Assembly (NCBI GenBank): GCA_030429605.1
Contig: JAUIEV010000002.1
Location: forward strand, 310,001-374,000
From: Chlamydiia bacterium
Lineage (GTDB): Bacteria > Chlamydiota > Chlamydiia > Chlamydiales > Simkaniaceae
Length of the DNA stretch: 64,000 nt
Reading direction: 5' to 3'
Part shown: positions 25,940-34,863 of the stretch, piece by piece
Position numbering within the stretch: position 1 is the stretch's first letter
Layout: every line of letters begins with the position of its first letter
Made by a program: the position numbers and the translations under genes
Notes under the pieces: model-generated
The model's input: only the letters and a program-made list of their open reading frames with translations
The model's database searches: none
Told to the model about the DNA's origin: nothing

Positions 25940-26968
25940 TTAATATGACGCTTCGTGAAGCGTTACCTTTCCTCTAAATATTCTATAGATCCAGAATCCG
26001 TACGCAATGACGAGCGGAACACCAATGAGTGCAATAATCAAAATAATGGTCAGTGTTGTATCGGATGCCGCAGCGTCATAAATAGTCATACTGTGCGTTT
26101 TTGGATCAATGGTAGATCGCAAAATGTTTGGAAACGTCCCGACAGCATAGAGAGCAAGTAGCAGCGCGATACTTAGACATGAAGAGAGAAACGCATACCA
26201 ATCATTTCCTCTAAACACTTCACGAGGAATATTAGCAATCACAAGCAGCGCAAAGAATGCTATAAGCAAGAGCCATGGATTTTCTCGAATTGAATCAGCC
26301 ATATGAGGCATGTAGATAAGCGTCGCAACAGTTGTCAAAAAATAAAAAATACAAAAATACGCAATGCTATGAGGTATCCATTCTCTCAACCTATTATGCA
26401 GCTCTCCTTCTGTTTTCATAAAGAGGTAGATCGTTCCATGCATAATAAACAGAAAAACACCTGTTAAACCAATTAAAATTGAATACGGCGTGAAAAAATC
26501 CCAGAACGTCCCATAAAACTCTCCATCAGCTCCGAGCTTCACCCCCTGCACAAGATTTGCTAACAAAACTCCGAAAAGGAACGTCATAACATAGGAAGAA
26601 ACACAAAAAATAATATCCCATGCCTGTCTCCATGTTTTTGACTCAACTTTTGAGCGGAACTCTATTGCACATGCTCTAAAAATAATCCCCATAAGAAGAA
26701 TCATGATTGGAATATAAAAGACACTGCAAATCGTGGCATAGGCAGCAGGAAATCCTGCAAACGTTGCCCCACCAATAATGACAAGCCAGACTTCATTCCC
26801 ATCCCAAACAGGACCAATAGCATTAAGGAAAATCCGTCGCTCTTTATCTGTTTTACCAAAAAGTTGAAGCATCCCAACCCCAAGATCAAACCCATCGAGG
26901 ACTGTATAAAACACAACTGATGCACACAAAACTAAAAACCATATAACCGGTAAATACGATTCCGACAT
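25940..26968 (-). CDS. cydB: Cytochrome bd ubiquinol oxidase subunit II
   Basis: A 342-residue inner-membrane protein with about eight or nine hydrophobic helices. It starts with LPVIWFLVLCASVVFYTVLDGFDLGVGML, where VLDGFDLGVG is the CydB signature, and contains GPVWDGNEVWLVIIGGATFA. It pairs with CydA to form the high-affinity quinol oxidase, which is useful at low oxygen. The start lies one base after the cydA stop region, so the two are co-transcribed. Confidence 0.96.
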   Translation of the reverse strand: MSESYLPVIWFLVLCASVVFYTVLDGFDLGVGMLQLFGKTDKERRIFLNAIGPVWDGNEVWLVIIGGATFAGFPAAYATICSVFYIPIMILLMGIIFRACAIEFRSKVESKTWRQAWDIIFCVSSYVMTFLFGVLLANLVQGVKLGADGEFYGTFWDFFTPYSILIGLTGVFLFIMHGTIYLFMKTEGELHNRLREWIPHSIAYFCIFYFLTTVATLIYMPHMADSIRENPWLLLIAFFALLVIANIPREVFRGNDWYAFLSSCLSIALLLALYAVGTFPNILRSTIDPKTHSMTIYDAAASDTTLTIILIIALIGVPLVIAYGFWIYRIFRGKVTLHEASY

Positions 26969-26969
26969 C

Positions 26970-28355
26970 TTACACCTCCCCTCTTATTTCGTATGGATCT
27001 CTATAAATTGTATCATCCCGCTTTCCTTCCGGACTTGGAAAAGGACCATGTTTAATTTTTCTGTCTACTAAGAAGAGAAAAAGCGTTAAAATTAATGAAT
27101 AGATAATCACATACATTATGAGGGATGCGACGACCTGCGACGCAACAACAGATCTGGAAGTCCCAGCTGCTGTTTTCATAATACCATAGACTACCCAAGG
27201 CTGTCTTCCAAGCTCAGCAGTACACCAGCCCGCCTCATTCGCTACAAAGGGAAAACCGATAGAAAAAACCATGAGCCACAACAGCCATCTGTGATTTTCA
27301 AGCTTCCACTTCTTTCGAAAAATCCAGCCAAAAAGCACCGTGGTAAACATCCCAAACCACATGTAAATCATGAGGTGATAGACTTGAAACACTCCTCCTA
27401 CAGGAGGCCATTCATTTCTTGGAATTTGATCAAGACCTGGAACCGGCTTCTCAAAAGATGTCTTGTAGGTAAGAAAGCTTAAAAGGCCTGGAACAGAAAT
27501 ACCATGCGTTTGTTCATTTTTTGAGTCTGTCCACCCTACAAGCGTTAGCGGTGAGTAGGGTTGCGTCTCAAAAAGTCCTTCCATTGCAGCCAATTTCGCA
27601 GGTTGATTTTTTGCGACACCCGAGGCTGTTGAATCAGCAGAAACAAGCTGTAAAAGGACGACAATCCCACCGACAATGAGGGCAATGTGCATGCATGCTC
27701 TAGAGAACTCTTCATATTTCTTCCGTAACATGTAGTATGCACTGACACTGATAACCATGAAAATACCTGTGAGCCATGCACCAAGTATCACGTGCGTCAA
27801 TCTGTCTAAAAACGAAGGATTGAACACAAGATCCCAGTAGCTTGTAATGACAGCTCTCGCCTGTGGCCCCTCACCAACAACTTTGTATCCGGCCGGTGTT
27901 TGCATCCACGAATTAGCAGCTACAATCCATGTTGCACTGAAGTGCGCCCCGATCGACACGAGAAGTGTTGAAAGGTAGTGGATTTTTTTACTCACCTTAT
28001 CCCATCCAAAAAGCATAATCCCAATAAAACCAGCTTCTAGAAAAAACGCAAAAATTCCCTCAGCTGCAAGGACAGAACCAAACACATCCCCAACAAACTC
28101 TGAAAAACGCCCCCAGTTCGTACCGAATGAAAACACCTGAACTATTCCGGTAGCCACACCAACAGCGAATGTTAGGGCAAATATTCTCACCCAAAATTTG
28201 GTTATATTCAGATAGAGTTCTTTTCCCGTTTTTAGGTATATTCCCTCAAAAATAATAATCATTAAAGAAAGGCCTATGCTTAAGGGAGGGAATAAGTAAT
28301 GAAAACTGGCCGTTAATGCAAACTGAATTCGAGACAAAAGAACAACATCTGTCAT
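26970..28355 (-). CDS. cydA: Cytochrome bd ubiquinol oxidase subunit I
   Basis: A 461-residue inner-membrane protein carrying the haem ligands and quinol site. Visible motifs are LSRIQFALTASFHYLFPPLS (haem His), GVATGIVQVFSFGTNW, FGSVLAAEGIFAFFLE, SANSWMQ-like ANSWMQTPAGY and the late region EAGWCTAELGRQPWVVYG. The Q-loop is short. ATG 28355 is preferred over GTG 28361. Transcribed divergently from dacA across about 150 bases. Confidence 0.96.
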   Translation of the reverse strand: MTDVVLLSRIQFALTASFHYLFPPLSIGLSLMIIIFEGIYLKTGKELYLNITKFWVRIFALTFAVGVATGIVQVFSFGTNWGRFSEFVGDVFGSVLAAEGIFAFFLEAGFIGIMLFGWDKVSKKIHYLSTLLVSIGAHFSATWIVAANSWMQTPAGYKVVGEGPQARAVITSYWDLVFNPSFLDRLTHVILGAWLTGIFMVISVSAYYMLRKKYEEFSRACMHIALIVGGIVVLLQLVSADSTASGVAKNQPAKLAAMEGLFETQPYSPLTLVGWTDSKNEQTHGISVPGLLSFLTYKTSFEKPVPGLDQIPRNEWPPVGGVFQVYHLMIYMWFGMFTTVLFGWIFRKKWKLENHRWLLWLMVFSIGFPFVANEAGWCTAELGRQPWVVYGIMKTAAGTSRSVVASQVVASLIMYVIIYSLILTLFLFLVDRKIKHGPFPSPEGKRDDTIYRDPYEIRGEV

Positions 28356-28506
28356 GTGCACACCTAGAGGTTCTTAGAATAGTGAGAGGCTAGTAGTTCT
28401 AATTTTAATTGTCAACCAGCTTCGAATATGAAAACTGCATTTCCTTATTGCAAAATACCCATCCACAATATAAAGTAAGCCAAATTGGGCTTATTCGTTG
28501 TATACC

Positions 28507-29304
28507 ATGGGATTTCTCCAGACATTGACACCATTTCTTGAGGTTATGATCATCACAGTGATGATTAACTACCTCCTTTCCTTCTTCTGGAACACGAGAA
28601 GTATGGACCTCATGTTTGGGCTCCTCGCATTCCTCTTTATCTTTGCAGCTTCCTTTTGGTTTAACCTTCCGGTACTGCATAAAATAATGCTTCTCGTTAC
28701 GAATGTAGCGGTTATTGCTATCCTTATCATTTTTCAGCCAGAACTTCGGGTTGCACTCTCCAAGCTGAGTTTAAAAGGAAGAAGATACAAAGAAATGACG
28801 GAGTTTGATCGGTTTTTAGATCAACTCGCGAATTCAACCTACAAATTGTCCGATAAGAGAATTGGAGCCCTGATAGCCATTGAAAATGAGGACTCGTTAG
28901 ACGAATATGCGAGAAAAGCGGTCATCTTGAATGCAAATTTTTCCTCAGAGCTTTTAGAGTCTATTTTCACTACAACAACCCCCCTCCATGATGGAGCCGT
29001 CATCATTCATGACGAAACAATTGTCGCTGCATCTGTTATCCTCCCACTCGCAGAAGACACCACACAAATTGCAAAGTCAATGGGAACAAGGCATAGAGCT
29101 GCACTTGGCGCTTCACAAACAACTGACTCATTGCTTATAGTTGTCTCTGAAGAAACTGGAAAAGTGTCGATTGCTCGAGATGGAATTATGACAAGAGGCG
29201 TAAAAATAGATCGATTTAAGGGGATAATACGCAGTATTTTTAATCCTCCTGCAAAAAAAACCATTAATAACCGAATGAAACTGCTAGACTGGCTTAGACA
29301 ATGA
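28507..29304 (+). CDS. dacA: Diadenylate cyclase, CdaA/DacA type
   Basis: Makes the second messenger c-di-AMP from two ATP. The 265-residue product has three N-terminal membrane helices (about residues 10-85), then the DAC domain with HDGAVIIHDETIVAA (DGA motif) and MGTRHRAALGASQ (RHR motif). ATG 28507 is chosen; a TTG at 28498 is also in frame. The 5' leader can form a small hairpin (TAAGCC 28476-28481 with GGCTTA 28488-28493). The stop overlaps ybbR by four bases, the usual cdaA-cdaR coupling. Confidence 0.95.
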   Translation: MGFLQTLTPFLEVMIITVMINYLLSFFWNTRSMDLMFGLLAFLFIFAASFWFNLPVLHKIMLLVTNVAVIAILIIFQPELRVALSKLSLKGRRYKEMTEFDRFLDQLANSTYKLSDKRIGALIAIENEDSLDEYARKAVILNANFSSELLESIFTTTTPLHDGAVIIHDETIVAASVILPLAEDTTQIAKSMGTRHRAALGASQTTDSLLIVVSEETGKVSIARDGIMTRGVKIDRFKGIIRSIFNPPAKKTINNRMKLLDWLRQ

Positions 29305-30551
29305 TATCACTCCTTAAAAGACTTTTTTTGGATAATTGGCCCAGAAAGCTTTTATCTCTCCTTTTAGCCATTGGTACCTGGTTTGCTGTCAATCAATCGC
29401 TTACGACAACAAAAACAATCAGCAATATTCCTGTTCGTGTCATGAATATTCCACCCGGAAAAACAGTTGAAGGGCTCCAGGCAAATGATGTCCTATCAAA
29501 GAGAATCACAGTCACTCTCAGTGGAAATAAATCCCTGCTGGAAGAGCTTTCTTCGAATGATCTTGAAATCATCGTTGATGCCTCAAATAGACGAGGGAGA
29601 TGGATAGAAACTATCTCAAAAAAGAACCTTCATGCCCTGAACCCCGCGCTTAATATTTCTCAAGGTGTCACGAAAATTTCACATAAAAACATTAGCATTG
29701 AACTCACTAAGCTCGTAACAGAAAAAATCCCAATTACGATCACCCAGCCGATTGGAGAAGCTCCAAAAGGGTATAGATTCCTTGATATTTGGCCATATCA
29801 GCTTTTTATTACAATTAGTGGACCTGAAAATACGGTCAAAAAGCTGAAAACGCGCGGCGTGAAGCTCACCTTTAACTTAAGTGATATTTCAAAAGCAGAG
29901 CTAGACGATTTATCAACTGAGTCATATCGCAACGAACGTGACGTTGTAAGCTTTTTTGTTCCAAATGAGTGGAAGCGCGTCACACTTCCAGATCTTTATG
30001 CCGGACCAATAGAAATCAATGACCCAAGTGCAAAATACCTCCGCATTGACTTTGTCAGAAACGAGCTGATTCCAATTGTAAATCCGCTTCCTGTTTCTCT
30101 CTTTTTCCCAACGTCAACAGCGGCTCTCATCAATCCGCAAAAAATGACTATTAGCAATGCTGGAAATATTATTGAATCTCGATATGGGTTAAAGCTCATC
30201 GCCAAGCCGCTCTATGCGAGTGGAGTAAGTGCCCTCTTTGTTGAGATCATGCGAGACGTCATGGAGATACAAGTGCTTGTTGTTCCAAAAAGTGAAGAGA
30301 GAACACTTGATTGGTCTTTACAATTTGTGAACCATAGAGCACTTGAAGATAAATTTGTCAGTATGCTTCTATCAGATGTTTCTGACGAGGAGCTTCACGA
30401 CCTTCGCCCTCAAATCCGAGAGGAATATCTACGGAATAGGTTTAGAAATTATATGAACAGACTGCAGCTTTTTGTGGCTGAAAAGATTCCCTTACGTATT
30501 GAGGTGAAACAGCAAGGAAATGCAGTGATTATTAATGAAAAGAAAGAATGA
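29301..30551 (+). CDS. ybbR: YbbR-domain protein, CdaR-like regulator of DacA
   Basis: A 416-residue protein with one N-terminal membrane anchor (about residues 12-30, KLLSLLLAIGTWFAVNQSL) and extracytoplasmic YbbR repeats (IPVRVMNIPPGKTVEG, ITVTLSGNKSLLEEL, IPITITQPIGEAPKGY, ISGPENTVKKL). CdaR-type proteins bind the cyclase in the membrane and modulate its output. Only about two YbbR repeats are clear; the second half is more diverged. Coupled by ATGA to dacA upstream and to the glycosyltransferase downstream. Confidence 0.88.
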   Translation: MISLLKRLFLDNWPRKLLSLLLAIGTWFAVNQSLTTTKTISNIPVRVMNIPPGKTVEGLQANDVLSKRITVTLSGNKSLLEELSSNDLEIIVDASNRRGRWIETISKKNLHALNPALNISQGVTKISHKNISIELTKLVTEKIPITITQPIGEAPKGYRFLDIWPYQLFITISGPENTVKKLKTRGVKLTFNLSDISKAELDDLSTESYRNERDVVSFFVPNEWKRVTLPDLYAGPIEINDPSAKYLRIDFVRNELIPIVNPLPVSLFFPTSTAALINPQKMTISNAGNIIESRYGLKLIAKPLYASGVSALFVEIMRDVMEIQVLVVPKSEERTLDWSLQFVNHRALEDKFVSMLLSDVSDEELHDLRPQIREEYLRNRFRNYMNRLQLFVAEKIPLRIEVKQQGNAVIINEKKE

Positions 30552-31693
30552 CAAAAAGAAAAGTAGCACTCATTAAGAGAAGATTTGGAAAGTTTGGCGG
30601 GCTAGAAAAGTACGCTTCACGATTAACCCAAGCCTTTTCAGAACAAGGATGTGAGATTCACATTCTTACAGCAGATGCTCCAAGTGCTCAAAAACTCAGC
30701 TCATCCATTTTCATTCACAAATTTCCCGTCGATAGTTTCCTTTCCTACCGCACTCTCGACCTTTTCGACAAAGCTACAACACGATGGCTTGAAAAAAACC
30801 CCATGGACATAGTCTTTGGCCTTGATAGGTCAAGATACCAAACGCATTTACGAGCTGGAAATGGGGTGCATGCATCTTTCCTAGACATGAGAAGAAAAAC
30901 TGATTCATTTCTCAAGCAAGCCACCTACAGTATTAATCCCCTCCACAAAATGATACTTGAAATCGAAAAAAAAGGATTTGAAGGGAAGGAACTCAAAAGA
31001 CTTTTTACAAACTCTCACTTAGTGGAAAACCAAATCCTAGAGCGCTACAACGTCGATCCAAAAAAAATCACCGTTGTTCATAATGGCGTTGAATGGAAAG
31101 AGTTTTCCCACCCTTTTTCCACCTGGCTCGAAGCGAAAGCTAAAATTGCCGGAATGAGCAAAATTGACCCAAGTCAATTTCAATTTTTATTTATCGGAAA
31201 TGGGTATGAGCGGAAGGGGCTTTCATACCTTCTCAAAGGGCTATCCTTGCTCAAAGAAAAAGAGTTTCACCTTTCTGTCGTTGGAAAGGAGAAAAATATT
31301 TCAAAATACCATGCGCTTGTTACACAGCTCGGACTTCAAAATAATGTTACCTTTTTTGGTCCGCAAAAAGACAGCACTCCCTTCTATCAACTTGCAGATG
31401 CGCTTGTCATTCCATCCATATACGATCCATTTGCCAATGTCACTGTTGAGGGACTTGCAATGGGAGTCTTTGTCATCACTTCAGCTTTTAATGGTGGAAA
31501 AGAGGTGTTAACCAATTTTTCAGGAACAACTATAGAATCACTTTTTGATCCACTTTCGATGAAATATGCCTTAGAAGTTGCGATGCTGAACCCAAAAACA
31601 TGGCTTCGTTCGCAAAATATTCGAGATTCTGTACAATATTTAGACTTCTCGAACCAGCTCGAAGCGATCGTTCAGCCATGCTTACACGACTAA
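30548..31693 (+). CDS. GT4-family glycosyltransferase, WaaG-like
   Basis: A 381-residue GT-B glycosyltransferase. The Gly-rich N-terminus KRRFGKFGGLEKYASRL, RAGNGVHASFLD, the domain boundary NGVEWKEF and the donor-site motif PSIYDPFANVTVEGLAMG (paired acidic residues) place it in family GT4, near the LPS core glucosyltransferases. It probably adds a sugar to the lipopolysaccharide core on the cytoplasmic face. It overlaps ybbR by four bases and the acyltransferase gene by 16. Confidence 0.85.
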   Translation: MTKRKVALIKRRFGKFGGLEKYASRLTQAFSEQGCEIHILTADAPSAQKLSSSIFIHKFPVDSFLSYRTLDLFDKATTRWLEKNPMDIVFGLDRSRYQTHLRAGNGVHASFLDMRRKTDSFLKQATYSINPLHKMILEIEKKGFEGKELKRLFTNSHLVENQILERYNVDPKKITVVHNGVEWKEFSHPFSTWLEAKAKIAGMSKIDPSQFQFLFIGNGYERKGLSYLLKGLSLLKEKEFHLSVVGKEKNISKYHALVTQLGLQNNVTFFGPQKDSTPFYQLADALVIPSIYDPFANVTVEGLAMGVFVITSAFNGGKEVLTNFSGTTIESLFDPLSMKYALEVAMLNPKTWLRSQNIRDSVQYLDFSNQLEAIVQPCLHD

Positions 31694-32943
31694 TACATTT
31701 TCTTCAATTTATCGTCGTCTTGATCGTCTCTCTTCCGTTTCGGTTTCTTCCATTTTCAGCTATCAGAGCATTCGGATATGTTATAGGACATATTTTATAT
31801 TATCTTTTTCCTCGTTTTCGAAAAAGAACCCTCTCAAACCTGGCCCTTGCAAGTAAACTGAAGCTCACACCAAAAGAAGTAACAAAAGTCGCCAAGGAGT
31901 CTTTTGTCAACCTGTGTATTACCTGCCTTGAGTATGCCAAGTTTAAGCAGGTCTCAGATATCAGTCGATATGTCACCTGCGAAAATCCTGAGGTTGCAGA
32001 AGATTTGATTAAGAGCCAAAAAGGAGTTATTTTCTTTTGCGCACATCAAGCGAACTGGGAAGTCCTTTTTTTAGAGGGTTCGAGCAGAATGCCTGGAGTT
32101 GCTATCGGTCGACCTATTAAGAATACCTACCTCTATAAGTGGGTACAGTCAATCAGACAAAAGTTTGGTGGAGTCATTATTCCACCAAAAAGAGCTGCAT
32201 GGGAAGGCCTTCGCGCATTGAAGCAGCATAAATTTCTTGGTATCGTTGGCGACCAAGGAATGCCAAGTAGTGATTTTTCATCCGACTTTCTTGGCAGGAG
32301 AGCATTTACATCGACCATTCCAGCTCTACTGGCATATAAAGCAAAGGCGGCACTTTTGACAGCGCTTATATGGCGCGTACCCACAGGATACCGCATTAGA
32401 TATACCCCTCCAGATTTTGCTGATACGACAAAATCCATCCAAGACGAAACAGCCCGCCTTATGACAAAGCAACTTGCGTACCTTGAAGAAAGTATTATGC
32501 AGCGCCCTGGAGAATGGCTTTGGCAGCATAATAGATGGAAGCAAGAAAGCCCTCATACAGTCTATTACAGATATCGACATGAAACAATTCTGATTGTATC
32601 GGGGAAGACGACCACGAAGGAAGAACTTGCCGTTTTTAGAAAAATCTACCCCCGCTCATTTCTCACGTTTGTAGTACCACATCAGCAGAAAGCACTTGTT
32701 GATCCGCTTGCAGATGAAGTTATCACCTATTCACACAACCCACCATTTCTTGTTGATTACCGATTTAAGTATGTATTTGATCTCAGTAACACACGAGCAA
32801 TGAACAAATATACGAAACTCAGTGCATTTGAAGTTTTGAGAAAAAAAGACATGAAAAAACGGTGCGAACACCCATACGCTTCTGAAGAAGAGTTGATCGT
32901 CAAAACGCTGTGCAGAGGAGGGCACCTCCCCTATGCCTGCTAA
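31678..32943 (+). CDS. lpxL: Lipid A late acyltransferase (LpxL/HtrB family)
   Basis: Transfers a secondary acyl chain to lipid A at the inner membrane. The 421-residue product has an N-terminal membrane anchor (FLQFIVVLIVSLPFRFLPF) and the catalytic HX4E motif in FFCAHQANWEVLF (about residue 122), followed by AIGRPIKN, GDQGMPSSD and GEWLWQHNRWK, all typical. The C-terminal ~120 residues (from YRYRHETILIVSG) extend beyond the usual length. ATG 31678 is chosen because upstream in-frame sequence is glycosyltransferase-coding. It overlaps rsmE by 11 bases. Confidence 0.9.
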   Translation: MLTRLIHFLQFIVVLIVSLPFRFLPFSAIRAFGYVIGHILYYLFPRFRKRTLSNLALASKLKLTPKEVTKVAKESFVNLCITCLEYAKFKQVSDISRYVTCENPEVAEDLIKSQKGVIFFCAHQANWEVLFLEGSSRMPGVAIGRPIKNTYLYKWVQSIRQKFGGVIIPPKRAAWEGLRALKQHKFLGIVGDQGMPSSDFSSDFLGRRAFTSTIPALLAYKAKAALLTALIWRVPTGYRIRYTPPDFADTTKSIQDETARLMTKQLAYLEESIMQRPGEWLWQHNRWKQESPHTVYYRYRHETILIVSGKTTTKEELAVFRKIYPRSFLTFVVPHQQKALVDPLADEVITYSHNPPFLVDYRFKYVFDLSNTRAMNKYTKLSAFEVLRKKDMKKRCEHPYASEEELIVKTLCRGGHLPYAC

Positions 32944-33628
32944 TAGATTTTACGTCGACATGCCACTTGAAAGTGGAAAAACCATTACCTGTACCGGCGA
33001 TGAAGCTATCCACATCCGTAAAGTTATGAGAGCTCGAATTGGCGACACTATTGAACTATGTAATGGTCGTGGCTCATGTGCACAAGCAACCATTCTGTCA
33101 ATCGACGCAGCTTCTCTCAACGTAACTTTAGAAGATGTGGATACTGCTGAGGTTCCAAAAAGAGAGCTACACCTTTGGCAAGCACTTGTACGACCAAGTA
33201 AACTGGATCTTATTCTTGAAAAAGGAACAGAACTTGGTGTAACCCACTTCCATTTTTTTCCTGCAGAAAACTCAGAAAAAAAACAACTCAGTGAAAATCA
33301 ATCACAGAGGGTACAGCACCTCTGTATTTCAGCGCTTAAACAATCGGGGCGACTCTACCTACCAAAGGTATACATAGAAGCCTTAGAGCCGAGTGAAGGG
33401 AGTATTCTTTATGGAGATATTTCTAAAGATGCTCCATCAGTGTATGCGACTGAACTCTCTCAAGTGGTTCATTTTGTCAATGGACCGGAAGCGGGTTTTA
33501 CAGAAAAAGAGCTCGCACTGTTTATTGAAAAAGGATGGATAGGTGTGTCACTTTCCGATGGAGTATTACGAACTGAAACCGCAGCTATAACAGCAGCAGC
33601 ACTCATTCAGGCGAAGAGCACCTTTTAA
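32933..33628 (+). CDS. rsmE: 16S rRNA m3U1498 methyltransferase RsmE
   Basis: A SPOUT methyltransferase that modifies U1498 of 16S rRNA. The 231-residue protein has the N-terminal PUA-like domain (NRFYVDMPLESGK, HIRKVMRARIGD), LILEKGTELGVTHFHFF and the knotted AdoMet site VNGPEAGFTEKE with SLSDGVLRTETAAITAA. The usual GPEGG is GPEAG here. Last gene of the dacA operon. Confidence 0.93.
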   Translation: MPANRFYVDMPLESGKTITCTGDEAIHIRKVMRARIGDTIELCNGRGSCAQATILSIDAASLNVTLEDVDTAEVPKRELHLWQALVRPSKLDLILEKGTELGVTHFHFFPAENSEKKQLSENQSQRVQHLCISALKQSGRLYLPKVYIEALEPSEGSILYGDISKDAPSVYATELSQVVHFVNGPEAGFTEKELALFIEKGWIGVSLSDGVLRTETAAITAAALIQAKSTF

Positions 33629-33643
33629 AATCTATCGCCAAAT

Positions 33644-33681
33644 CCAAGCCTTTGGATCTTTATCTAATGCAAGAGGCTTGG
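33644..33681. other. Long-loop inverted repeat between convergent genes
   Basis: CCAAGCCT (33644-33651) and AGGCTTGG (33674-33681) are perfect complements with a 22-base loop, in the gap between rsmE and the converging barrel gene. No T-run follows on either side, so a terminator role is uncertain. Confidence 0.3.
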
Positions 33682-33700
33682 TTTAGAGCACAATCAGTGG

Positions 33701-34807
33701 TTAAAAATCAAGCGCGACCCTCAGCGTGCCACCTTGAAAACTTAATGAACCATTGTTTTCTGACAAGAGGCCTTTGTTTGCAGAATCATATATCTGATAC
33801 AGCATGTTGTAGTTTACAAAGCTGTGCACTTCCCAACCAATACTCGTTGAAAAATGAAGCTTTTCACGTACAGGCCACCATTCAACCATACACCCAACAC
33901 CTAGGTCAAAAATAGGTTGCGTTGCATATATTTTTGATTGAGCCACATATGATTCTTCGGAATCTGTTAAAACATCTGTAAGTGTTGCTCTTTTTTCAAT
34001 TTCATTCTCTGTGAAAAGAAGACTTACACCTGTATTAGAATAGAATGAGAAATATTGGTTGATGTACCAGCCCATGTTCAGTCCTGCAAGAACACCAATC
34101 CCTTTTTGTTCTTGGGAGTATTTTGTTCTGTTGTCATAGAATTCTCCCACTTGATTATTTTGTTCATAGTTATGAACTGTAAAGTCTGTGTCGACACGTA
34201 TCCCACGCAGACCAAAATGGGGCTCCAAAAGGGTGTATTTTCCAATCCAAAAGCCACGATTCATTTCAAGATCAACAATATTGGAGTTTACTTTCCAGTG
34301 TCCATAGGCAAAGTTCGACAGTGTGTTATTGGAAAACTCGCCACTCCATGGGTTGTTGAGGAGTGTCGTTCCAATATCGCCCGTAATAATTGCATGCGTC
34401 GATGCATCTTGTGCGGTTGCTGTATAGTAGGCCCAGCTCATATTGAGGTTCCATCGATCATGCCCTGTATTAAATCCAAACAGCAGTCGAAACCCCGGAC
34501 GGAACCTCCATTTCATATGCTCAATTTCTTTTGGAAACGTGTTAAAAGAGGAATTGGTTTCCACTTCGACGGCGTATGGTAGGCCACTTTCTTCAGCATA
34601 CCACCATAAAAAATCCCCAGCAAAGATAACGTTCGTCTCAGTCCCCAGATCTTCATGACCAACCGGAGCAACAAGTGCATCCATTTTTTTGTACTGCTTC
34701 TCGAGACGTGACACCCTTTTATCGAGATTATTTATTTGCAGGTCATTCACCGCAAATGAAACTGCACTCGCGCTCAGCACTGTTGCATGAAGGGCTTTTG
34801 TAAACAT
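33701..34807 (-). CDS. Legionella-type (Lpg1974-like) outer-membrane porin
   Basis: A 368-residue barrel protein. The N-terminus is a signal peptide (MFTKALHATVLSASAVSFA), followed by a short coiled coil (LQINNLDKRVSRLEKQYKKM), then FAGDFLWWYAEESGLPYAV and FRPGFRLLFGFNTGHDRWNL, which match the pattern of the Legionella major outer-membrane protein family common in environmental chlamydiae. The last residue is Phe (RVALDF), as required for barrel assembly. The start at 34807 is chosen because it gives the signal peptide. It lies 56 bases downstream of pyk. Confidence 0.82.
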   Translation of the reverse strand: MFTKALHATVLSASAVSFAVNDLQINNLDKRVSRLEKQYKKMDALVAPVGHEDLGTETNVIFAGDFLWWYAEESGLPYAVEVETNSSFNTFPKEIEHMKWRFRPGFRLLFGFNTGHDRWNLNMSWAYYTATAQDASTHAIITGDIGTTLLNNPWSGEFSNNTLSNFAYGHWKVNSNIVDLEMNRGFWIGKYTLLEPHFGLRGIRVDTDFTVHNYEQNNQVGEFYDNRTKYSQEQKGIGVLAGLNMGWYINQYFSFYSNTGVSLLFTENEIEKRATLTDVLTDSEESYVAQSKIYATQPIFDLGVGCMVEWWPVREKLHFSTSIGWEVHSFVNYNMLYQIYDSANKGLLSENNGSLSFQGGTLRVALDF

Positions 34808-34863
34808 AGAGCAATTATCCTTACTATAAAAAAATTTGATTGTGCGTGATTTAAAAAAAACTC

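Noticed and set aside
33652-34658. Forward open frames of 71-175 residues opposite the first porin
   Set aside because: The reverse frame has a signal peptide, barrel strands and a terminal Phe; the forward frames have odd composition and no ribosome-binding sites.
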